Assembly: GCF_022965755.1 (NCBI RefSeq)
Contig: NZ_CP095187.1
Location: 1,240,001-1,304,000, forward strand
Origin: Pseudoxanthomonas sp. F37
GTDB lineage: Bacteria; Pseudomonadota; Gammaproteobacteria; Xanthomonadales; Xanthomonadaceae
Length of the DNA: 64,000 bases
Direction: 5' to 3'
The notes under the pieces are model-generated. The model had not been told where the DNA came from. It was given only the letters and a program-made list of their open reading frames with translations, and did not search any database. Positions 57,618 through 64,000 of the stretch are shown piece by piece. The position numbers and the translations under genes are program-made. Every line of letters starts with the position of its first letter. Within the stretch, counting starts at the first letter, position 1.

Positions 57618-58223
57618 TCAGCGCCGGTGCAACGCTTCGCGCACCGGGGCGAAGCTGCGCCGGTGGTGCACGCACGGGCCATGCTGCGCCAGCGCGGACA
57701 GGTGCGCGGACGTGGGATAGCCTTTGTGCTGGTCGAAGCCGTACTGCGGGAATGCCGCATGCAACTGCACCATCATGCGGTCCCGCGACACTTTCGCCAG
57801 GATCGAGGCCGCCATGATGGCCGGCTCGATGGCATCGCCGCCGATCAGGGTTTCGGCCATGCAGTTGAGGCCCTTCGGCGCGCGGTTGCCGTCGATGCGC
57901 ACCAGTTCCGGCAGCGGCTGCAAGGCGGCGATGGCGCGACGCATGCCTTCCAGCGTCGCCTGCAGGATGTTGAGGCGGTCGATCTCATCGGGCTCGACGA
58001 AGGTCACGTGCCACGCCAGTGCGTGCTGCTGGATCAGCGGGAACAACGCCTCGCGCCTGGCTTCGCTGAGCTGCTTGGAATCGTTGAGTCCGGCGATGGG
58101 GCGCGCCTGGTCCAGGATCACGGCGGCGACGGCCACCGGACCGGCCAGCGGCCCGCGACCGGCCTCGTCGACGCCGGCGATCAGACGGACGACGGGATCG
58201 GGGAACAGCGAGGCGGATGTCAT
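57618..58223 (-). CDS. rnhB: Ribonuclease HII
   Basis: The 201-residue enzyme removes ribonucleotides from RNA:DNA hybrids. The catalytic residues are in [20 protein letters not shown] (Asp, Glu), RIDGNRAP (Asp) and [14 protein letters not shown] (Asp). The start at 58223 overlaps the lpxB stop by 4 bases (ATGA), so it is coupled to lpxB. Confidence 0.96.
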   Translation of the reverse strand: MTSASLFPDPVVRLIAGVDEAGRGPLAGPVAVAAVILDQARPIAGLNDSKQLSEARREALFPLIQQHALAWHVTFVEPDEIDRLNILQATLEGMRRAIAALQPLPELVRIDGNRAPKGLNCMAETLIGGDAIEPAIMAASILAKVSRDRMMVQLHAAFPQYGFDQHKGYPTSAHLSALAQHGPCVHHRRSFAPVREALHRR

Positions 58224-59425
58224 CGCTGCGCGCCTGCAGATGGGGCGATCAATCCGGCGACGGCCGCAGCAGCGCTTGCGGATGCATCCTGGCGGAGTTC
58301 TTCGTGCAGTCGCACGTAGGTGGGCTGCAGGGCGGCGACGGCCTCCGGTTCGCGGAACCAGTGCAGGACGGCCGCCGACAGTCGCTCGGGCGTGCAGTCG
58401 TCCTGCATCAGTTCCGGCGCGATGTCCTTGCCCGCCAGCACGTTGGGCAGCGCATAGCGCTCCACCTTCAGCAGGCCCAGGCCCTTGACGATGCGGTAGG
58501 TCAGCGGCGCGATGCGGTAGCCCACGACCATCGGCCGCTTGCACAGCATCGCCTCCAGTGTGGCGGTGCCCGACGCGAGCAGGACCACGTCGCCGGCGAT
58601 CATCGCTTCGCGCGCCCGGCCGTCGAGCAGGTGCCAGGCCGAAGCGACCCCGTGCGCGGCGATCTGCGCCTCCAGCGCCTGGCGGCAGGCGGCGTTCGCG
58701 GCCGGGATGACGATCTGCAGGCCGGGAACCTGCGCGGCCACCCTGCGTGCCGCCTCGAAGAAGGCCGGTGCGAGTCGGCCGATCTCCCCCAGGCGGCTGC
58801 CGGGCAGCACGGCCAGGAGGGGCGCGTCGGGCGACAGGCCGAGCGCGGCGCGTGCGGACGCGCGGTCCGGGGCCATCGGGATATCGTCCGCCATCGGATG
58901 GCCGACGAAGCGCGCATCGACCGCATGCCGCGCGTAGATCGGGGGCTCCATCGGGAACAGGCACAGCACCCGGTCGGCGCTGCGGCCGATCTTCCCGGCA
59001 CGCTTCTCGCGCCAGGCCCACACCGACGGGCTGACGTAATGCACCGTGCGCACGCCGCGTTCCTTCAGCCAGCGCTCGACGCCCAGGTTGAAGTCGGGCG
59101 CGTCGATGCCGATGAACGCATCGGGCTTCCACGCGAGTACGCGCTGGCGGAAGGTCCTGCGCAGGCGGAGCAGGCGGGGCAGGTGGCGCAGCACCTCGGC
59201 CAGGCCCATCACCGCCAGTTCGTCCGCGTCGAACCAGGTGTCGCAGCCGGCCGCGCGCATCGCATCGCCGCCGATGCCGGCGAACTCGGCATGCGGGAAC
59301 CGCCGGCGCAGCGCGGCGACCAGTCCCGCACCCAGGCCATCGCCGGACGCTTCGCCGGCGCACAGCGCGATACGCAGCGGCATTGCGGCAGGAGTCGCGT
59401 CGCCGGGCTCCCGCGTCGGTTCCAT
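58220..59425 (-). CDS. lpxB: Lipid-A-disaccharide synthase
   Basis: The 401-residue glycosyltransferase joins lipid X and UDP-diacylglucosamine to the lipid A disaccharide at the inner membrane. The family is clear from [46 protein letters not shown] and [20 protein letters not shown]. The first ATG (59425) overlaps the lpxA stop by one base and is likely used. A second ATG 16 codons on ([10 protein letters not shown]) would give the core family start. Confidence 0.96.
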   Translation of the reverse strand: MEPTREPGDATPAAMPLRIALCAGEASGDGLGAGLVAALRRRFPHAEFAGIGGDAMRAAGCDTWFDADELAVMGLAEVLRHLPRLLRLRRTFRQRVLAWKPDAFIGIDAPDFNLGVERWLKERGVRTVHYVSPSVWAWREKRAGKIGRSADRVLCLFPMEPPIYARHAVDARFVGHPMADDIPMAPDRASARAALGLSPDAPLLAVLPGSRLGEIGRLAPAFFEAARRVAAQVPGLQIVIPAANAACRQALEAQIAAHGVASAWHLLDGRAREAMIAGDVVLLASGTATLEAMLCKRPMVVGYRIAPLTYRIVKGLGLLKVERYALPNVLAGKDIAPELMQDDCTPERLSAAVLHWFREPEAVAALQPTYVRLHEELRQDASASAAAAVAGLIAPSAGAQR

Positions 59426-60213
59426 CAACGCTGCAGCGGCCGTTCGCCGCTCTCGATGAAGTGCAGCAGCGCCTTCACGTCGTCGCTGGCCACGGCCTGT
59501 TCGGCCAGTTGCTGCTTGGCCTGCGCCAGCGGCAGGCCGGCGACGTACAGCGTGCGGTAGGCGCGCTTGATGGCGGCGATGCGCTCGGCATCGAAGCCGC
59601 GGCGCTTGAGGCCTTCGCTGTTGATGCCGCGTGGCCGGCCGGCGGCGTCGCCGGCCACCATCGTGAAGGGCGGCACATCGCCGCTCAGCAGCACGCCCAT
59701 GCCGATGAAGGCGTGGGCGCCGACGCGGCAGAACTGGTGCACGCCGGCGAAGCCGCTCATGATCACCCAGTCTTCGATGGTGACATGGCCTGCCAGCGTG
59801 GAATTGTTGGAGAAGACGCAGTGGTTGCCGACGATGCAGTCGTGCGCCACGTGCGTATAGGCCAGCAGCATGTTGTCGCTGCCGACGCGGGTGATGCCGC
59901 CGCCGGCGCCGGTGCCGCGGTTCACGGTGACGAATTCGCGCACCTGGTTGCGATCGCCGATGACCAGTTCGACGCGTTCGCCCTTGTACTTCTTGTCCTG
60001 CGGGTCGCCGCCGATGGCGGCGTGGCCGACGAAATGGTTGTCGCGGCCGATGCGGGTGGGGCCGGTGATGGAGCAATGCGGACCGATGACGGTGCCGTCG
60101 CCGATCTCGACCTCGGGGCCGACATAGGCGAACGGACCGATGCGCACGCCGTCGCCCAGCGTCGCTTGGGGGTGGACGACCGCGCTGGGATGGATGGCGG
60201 TGGGGGCGCTCAT
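59425..60213 (-). CDS. lpxA: UDP-N-acetylglucosamine acyltransferase
   Basis: The 262-residue left-handed beta-helix enzyme catalyses the first step of lipid A synthesis. The chain begins [20 protein letters not shown] and contains the catalytic histidine region [15 protein letters not shown], then the C-terminal helical segment. Length matches E. coli LpxA (262). The start at 60213 lies 1 base after the fabZ stop. Confidence 0.97.
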   Translation of the reverse strand: MSAPTAIHPSAVVHPQATLGDGVRIGPFAYVGPEVEIGDGTVIGPHCSITGPTRIGRDNHFVGHAAIGGDPQDKKYKGERVELVIGDRNQVREFVTVNRGTGAGGGITRVGSDNMLLAYTHVAHDCIVGNHCVFSNNSTLAGHVTIEDWVIMSGFAGVHQFCRVGAHAFIGMGVLLSGDVPPFTMVAGDAAGRPRGINSEGLKRRGFDAERIAAIKRAYRTLYVAGLPLAQAKQQLAEQAVASDDVKALLHFIESGERPLQR

Positions 60214-60214
60214 C

Positions 60215-60670
60215 TCAGCGGGTGTCCTCGGCGCACAGCACGTCGGCACAGGCGACCTGTTCGCCGTTGACCGAGGCCACGCCGGTGTAGAAGGCCATGT
60301 TGCGGATCAGCCGCTTCAGGGTGACGTCCAGGTCCAGGCGGTCGCCCGGCACCACCATCCGGGTGAAGCGGGCGTTCTCCACTTTCACCATGTAGAACAT
60401 GCGCCCGGCGGTGTCGCCCTGGTGCGAGAGCTGGGTCAGCAGGCCGCCGGCCTGCGCCAGCGCCTCGATGATCAGCACGCCCGGCATGATCGGCCGGTCC
60501 GGGAAGTGACCGGTGAAGAAAGGCTCGTTCTGGGTGATGTTCTTGTAGGCAAGCACGCGCTTGTCCTTCTCGAATTCCACCACGCGGTCCACCAGCAGGA
60601 ACGGGTAGCGGTGCGGCAGCAGCTTGCGGATGGTGGCCGCGTCGACGGGCAGTTGCAGGTCCAGGGTCAT
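60215..60670 (-). CDS. fabZ: 3-hydroxyacyl-ACP dehydratase FabZ
   Basis: The 151-residue hotdog-fold enzyme dehydrates 3-hydroxyacyl-ACP in fatty acid elongation. The catalytic motif [15 protein letters not shown] (His) and the helix [20 protein letters not shown] (Glu) are intact. The start shares one base with the lpxD stop. Its place between lpxD and lpxA, which use 3-hydroxyacyl-ACP, is usual. Confidence 0.97.
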   Translation of the reverse strand: MTLDLQLPVDAATIRKLLPHRYPFLLVDRVVEFEKDKRVLAYKNITQNEPFFTGHFPDRPIMPGVLIIEALAQAGGLLTQLSHQGDTAGRMFYMVKVENARFTRMVVPGDRLDLDVTLKRLIRNMAFYTGVASVNGEQVACADVLCAEDTR

Positions 60671-61689
60671 CAGGTTTCCTTGTCGGCCGCCAACACGCGT
60701 CGTGCCAGGGCGTCCAGTTGCTTGAAGCGGGCGGCGTTCTTGCGCCAGGTACGGTTGTCGGTGAGCGGCGTGCCGCTGGAATATTCGCCGGGTTCGGTGA
60801 TGGAACTGGTCACCAGCGACATCGCGGTGACGACCACGCGGTCGCAGATTTCGAGGTGGCCCAGCACGCCGGCGGCGCCGCCGATCAGGCAGTAGCGGCC
60901 GATGCGCGCGCTGCCTGCCGCGGCGCTGCAGCCGGCCATCGCCGTGTGCGCGCCGATGCGGACGTTGTGGCCGATCTGGATCTGGTTGTCCAGGCGCACG
61001 TCTTCTTCCAGCACCGTGTCGTCCAGCGCGCCGCGGTCGATGGTGGTGTTGGCGCCGATCTCGCAGTCGTCGCCGATCACCACGCCGCCCAGCTGCGGCA
61101 CCTTGATCCAGCGCCCACTGTCCATGGCCAGGCCGAACCCGTCGGCGCCGATCACCGCGCCGGGGTGGATCAGCACGCGCCGGCCCAGGCGCACGCGCGT
61201 GACCAGGGTGACGCGGGCGACCAGTTCGCAGTCGTCGCCGATCACGCAGTCGTCGCCGATCACGCAGCCGTGGCCGATCGAGCAGCCCGCACCGATCACG
61301 CTGCGGGCGCCGACACTGACGAAGGCGCCGATGTGCGCGGCGGGATGGACCCGCGCGCTGGGATCGACGACGGCGCTGGCGTGGATGCCGGGCGCGCGGT
61401 CAGGCCTGCTGTCGAACAGGGCCGCCATCCTGGCGAACGCGGTGTAGGGATCTTTGGCGACGAGGACGGCGCCGGGTGCGGCGTCGGCATCCTCGGCGCG
61501 CACCACCACCAGGCTTGCCCGGCTGTCGCCCAGTTGGCCGCGGTAGCGGCTGTTGGCCAGGAAGGCGAGCTGTCCCGGCTCGGCCCGGGCCAGCGTGGCC
61601 ACGCCTTCGATGACCAGGCCGGCATCGCCACGCAGTTCCAGGCCGAAGCGGTCGGCAAGCTCGCCGGAAGTGAAGGAAGGAGGGGTCAT
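60670..61689 (-). CDS. lpxD: UDP-3-O-acylglucosamine N-acyltransferase
   Basis: The 339-residue hexapeptide-repeat enzyme adds the N-linked acyl chain in lipid A synthesis. It has an N-terminal uridine-binding domain (LADRFGLELRGDAGLVIEGV), the beta-helix with the histidine in QIGHNVRIGAHTAMAG, RIGRYCLIGGAAGVLGHLEI, and the C-terminal TEPGEYSSGTPL plus helix. A TAAACT hexamer lies 9 bases before the ATG and may be a promoter inside the run. No skp gene separates it from bamA. Confidence 0.97.
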   Translation of the reverse strand: MTPPSFTSGELADRFGLELRGDAGLVIEGVATLARAEPGQLAFLANSRYRGQLGDSRASLVVVRAEDADAAPGAVLVAKDPYTAFARMAALFDSRPDRAPGIHASAVVDPSARVHPAAHIGAFVSVGARSVIGAGCSIGHGCVIGDDCVIGDDCELVARVTLVTRVRLGRRVLIHPGAVIGADGFGLAMDSGRWIKVPQLGGVVIGDDCEIGANTTIDRGALDDTVLEEDVRLDNQIQIGHNVRIGAHTAMAGCSAAAGSARIGRYCLIGGAAGVLGHLEICDRVVVTAMSLVTSSITEPGEYSSGTPLTDNRTWRKNAARFKQLDALARRVLAADKET

Positions 61690-61698
61690 AGGCCGCGT

Positions 61699-61704
61699 AG
61701 TTTA
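61699..61704 (-). promoter_or_regulatory. TAAACT -10-like hexamer before lpxD
   Basis: TAAACT on the minus strand lies 9 bases before the lpxD start. It could begin a nearly leaderless transcript. No clear -35. Confidence 0.25.
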
Positions 61705-61753
61705 GCCCCTGCCGCCCCAGAACCGCTTCCACGGGGGCGTATGGTGGACGGCA

Positions 61754-61777
61754 GAAGGGGGGCCTGCGCCCCCCTTC
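61754..61777 (-). terminator. Hairpin between bamA and lpxD
   Basis: Arms GAAGGGGGGC and GCCCCCCTTC enclose CTGC, 29 bases after the bamA stop. The T tract is weak, so it may be a partial terminator or a processing signal. Confidence 0.5.
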
Positions 61778-61805
61778 CTTCACGCCGGATCGTGCACCGC
61801 GGCCG

Positions 61806-64000
61806 TCAGAACGCGCCGCCGAAGGTGAACTGCAGGCGCTCCAGCTCGTCGTCGTCTTCCTTCTTGATGGGGAAGGCATAGCTGATCGAAATCGGGCCGA
61901 CCGGTGCGCGCCACAGCAGCGCGATGCCTGTGGAAGCGCGCAGCTGGCCGGCGTCGAAGTTGTCCACGCCGTCGAACACGTTGCCGAAATCGAAGAACGC
62001 CGACACGCGCGCGGCGTTGGAATCGAACAGCTTCGGGAAGATCAGTTCGACCGAGCCGGTGGTCTTCAGCGAACCGCCCAGCGGCTGGCCTCGGTAGCCG
62101 CTGATGACTTCCGAGCGCGGGCCCAGGGTGTTGTCGCGGAAGCCGCGCACCGAGCGCGTGCCGCCGGCATAGAAGTTCTCGTAGAACGGCAGGCCGCTGG
62201 CGACCAGGGTCCTGTCGAGGGTGCCACCGTCGGCGCAGGTGCCGTCCGCCGCCGGTGCCGTCGTCGTCGCCTGGCCAGGGATCTGCGGGTCGGAGCCGTT
62301 CACGCGGCAGATGTAGCGGTAGATGTCCGAGCCGTAGCTGTCGCCGTAGCCGACCTCGGCGCGGGTGTTGAGCACGAACGAGGGGCTGAGCGACCAGTAC
62401 TTGGAAAACTCGTAGTTGAGCTTGTAGTACTCGACGGTGGAGCCGGGCAGTGCGATCTCCGCCGAGATGCGCTGGTAGGTGCCGCCGGTGGGCATGAAGT
62501 AGTCGTTGCGGGTGTCGCGCGCCCAGCCCAGCTCCGTCCGCCAGGCGTGGAAGGTGCGCTGGCCCACCGCGTTGATGTAGTCGATGATCGATTGCGGCGT
62601 GGAACCGGCGAAGGTCAGGATCTCGTTGCTGTCCAGGCCGAACAGCAGCGAGACGGTGTCGTTCTCGGTGATCGGCAGGCCCAGGACGCCCTGTGCCGCG
62701 GCGCTGGTGGTGGAGTACTGCGCGGTGTTGAAGTCCGAGTAGTCGAACTCGCGCCACCACAGGTTGTAGCCCAGCGACATGCCTTCGTCGGTGAAGAACG
62801 GGTTGGTGTACGAGAACGAATAGCGCTGCAGGTAGTCGCTGCGCTGCGCCTCGACGGCCACGCGGTTGCCGCCGCCCAGGAAGTTGTTCTGCGACAGCTG
62901 GATGGAGGTGGTCAGGCCGGACAGCTGCGAATAGCCCAGGCCGAAGACGAAGCTGCCGGAGGTGGTTTCCTTGACATTGAACACCACGTCCACCTGGTCG
63001 GTCGTGCCGGGGACCGGCGTGGTCTCGACATCGACGGTCTCGAAATAGCCCAGGCGGCGCAGGCGCACGCGCGAGCGGTCCACCGCCACCTGCGAGAACC
63101 AGCTGCCCTCGAACTGGCGCATCTCGCGGCGCATCACTTCGTCGGACGTGCGCGTGTTGCCCTTGAAGACGATCCGGCGCACGTTGACGCGCGGGCCCGG
63201 CACCACCTGCAGGTTGATGGCGACGGTGCGGTTCTCGCGGTCGATGGTCGGGATGGGGTTCACCTGCGCGAACGCGTGGCCGATGTTGCCCAGCGTGGCG
63301 GTGATGGAGTCGGACGTCATTTCCAGCAGGATGCGCGAGAACGTCTGCTCGGGCTTGACGATCACCAGCTTCTCGATCTCCTCCTTCGGCAGCACCGTGT
63401 CGCCGGTGACCTTCACGTCGGAGATCTTGTACTGCTCGCCTTCGGTGATGCCGGCGGTGATGAACATGTCGCGCTTGTCGGGACTGATCGATACCTGGGT
63501 GGAGTCGATGTTGAAGTCCACGTAGCCGCGGTCCAGGTACCAGGAGTTCAGGCGCTCCATGTCGCCGGACAGCTTCTCCTTGGAATACTGGTCGTCGCGA
63601 CGGTACCAGGACAGCCAGCTGGTCTCCTTGGACTCCCAGTTCTCCAGCAGGTCCTCGGTCTCGAACTTCTCGGCGCCCACCACGTTGACGTGCCTGATCT
63701 TGGCCGCCTTGCCTTCCTTCACCGTGATGGTGACGTCCACGCGGTTGCGGTCCAGCGCACTGACCGTGGGGGTGATCTCGACGTTGTACTTGCCGCGGTT
63801 GTTGTACTGGCGCACCAGTTCCTGCATCACCCGGTCCAGGCTCAGGCGGTCGAAGGTCTCGCCTTCGGCCAGGCCGATGTCCTTCAGGCCCGACAGCAGG
63901 TCCTCGGTCTTGATGTCCTTGTTGCCGGACAGGGTCAGCTTGTTGATGGCCGGCCGCTCGGTGACGGTGACCACCAGGATGTCGCCCTGGCGGTCCAGCC
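61806..64000 (-). CDS. bamA: Outer membrane protein assembly factor BamA (5'-truncated by window)
   Basis: About 730 codons are present. The first ~90 residues lie beyond the right edge. The frame continues to the edge with LDRQGDILVVTVTERPAINK, the end of POTRA1. POTRA2-5 follow, with family-typical stretches (LTLSGNKDIKTEDLLSGL, HVNVVGAEKFETEDLLE, RIVFKGNTRTSDEVMRREMR), then the 16-strand barrel ending in phenylalanine (FTFGGAF), the usual outer-membrane targeting end. BamA inserts beta-barrel proteins into the outer membrane. It heads the run bamA-lpxD-fabZ-lpxA-lpxB-rnhB. Confidence 0.97.
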   Translation of the reverse strand, partial: LDRQGDILVVTVTERPAINKLTLSGNKDIKTEDLLSGLKDIGLAEGETFDRLSLDRVMQELVRQYNNRGKYNVEITPTVSALDRNRVDVTITVKEGKAAKIRHVNVVGAEKFETEDLLENWESKETSWLSWYRRDDQYSKEKLSGDMERLNSWYLDRGYVDFNIDSTQVSISPDKRDMFITAGITEGEQYKISDVKVTGDTVLPKEEIEKLVIVKPEQTFSRILLEMTSDSITATLGNIGHAFAQVNPIPTIDRENRTVAINLQVVPGPRVNVRRIVFKGNTRTSDEVMRREMRQFEGSWFSQVAVDRSRVRLRRLGYFETVDVETTPVPGTTDQVDVVFNVKETTSGSFVFGLGYSQLSGLTTSIQLSQNNFLGGGNRVAVEAQRSDYLQRYSFSYTNPFFTDEGMSLGYNLWWREFDYSDFNTAQYSTTSAAAQGVLGLPITENDTVSLLFGLDSNEILTFAGSTPQSIIDYINAVGQRTFHAWRTELGWARDTRNDYFMPTGGTYQRISAEIALPGSTVEYYKLNYEFSKYWSLSPSFVLNTRAEVGYGDSYGSDIYRYICRVNGSDPQIPGQATTTAPAADGTCADGGTLDRTLVASGLPFYENFYAGGTRSVRGFRDNTLGPRSEVISGYRGQPLGGSLKTTGSVELIFPKLFDSNAARVSAFFDFGNVFDGVDNFDAGQLRASTGIALLWRAPVGPISISYAFPIKKEDDDELERLQFTFGGAF

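Overview
The window is a high-GC chromosomal segment from a gammaproteobacterium. The gene orders bamA-lpxD-fabZ-lpxA-lpxB-rnhB-dnaE-accA, leuS-lptE-holA-nadD-rsfS and maf-rng-yhdP-tldD, together with darP/pmbA, tandem M13 peptidases, a FecR/CHASE2 pair and GGGAATC-type intergenic repeats, suggest Xanthomonadaceae (Pseudoxanthomonas, Lysobacter or Stenotrophomonas relatives). The genus cannot be settled from the sequence alone. I see no tRNA, rRNA, CRISPR array, prophage, transposase or plasmid function. Coding density is about 90 percent or higher, and no gene-free gap exceeds 300 bases.

Region 1 (1-8.1 kb) is signalling and phosphate. It holds the end of a PhnD-like binding protein overlapping a GGDEF/EAL protein, an ExoD-family protein, a CNNM/CBS transporter, a DUF47-Pit phosphate uptake operon with a Pho-box-like operator, a YbjN-like protein, an alkyltransferase-like DNA repair protein and a rhomboid protease. 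Region 2 (8.1-25.7 kb) is accessory and envelope. It holds two tandem M13 metallopeptidases, one of which has lost a zinc-ligand histidine, a beta-CASP nuclease, a translationally coupled LysM-FecR / CHASE2-GGDEF pair, a class C serine hydrolase, a queuosine-precursor transporter, DUF502, DUF4442, a YbbN-type thioredoxin, several unknowns and an amidohydrolase.

Region 3 (25.8-45.5 kb) is housekeeping: leuS to rsfS, a TAT-exported PhoX phosphatase gene with a good Pho box placed between rsfS and rlmH, tonB, a SIMPL protein, maf-rng-yhdP-tldD, darP, pmbA and a DUF4870 protein. TldD and PmbA are the two halves of one protease and sit in one locus here. Region 4 (45.5-64 kb) holds ispA-xseB, tilS, small membrane and TPR proteins, a lipoprotein that joins a ricin-type lectin domain to a di-heme DHOR enzyme, and then the lipid A / fatty acid / replication operon accA-dnaE-(unknown)-rnhB-lpxB-lpxA-fabZ-lpxD-bamA. 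The last gene runs off the right edge.

I did not find a convincing large undescribed system. The observations most worth follow-up are two Pho-box-like sites whose geometry predicts opposite effects (repression of DUF47-pit, activation of phoX), the degenerate M13 paralogue beside an intact copy, a set of genes with a -10-like hexamer exactly 6 nt before the start codon (possible leaderless mRNAs), two inverted heptamer-repeat elements inserted just after stop codons, and the lectin-DHOR fusion.
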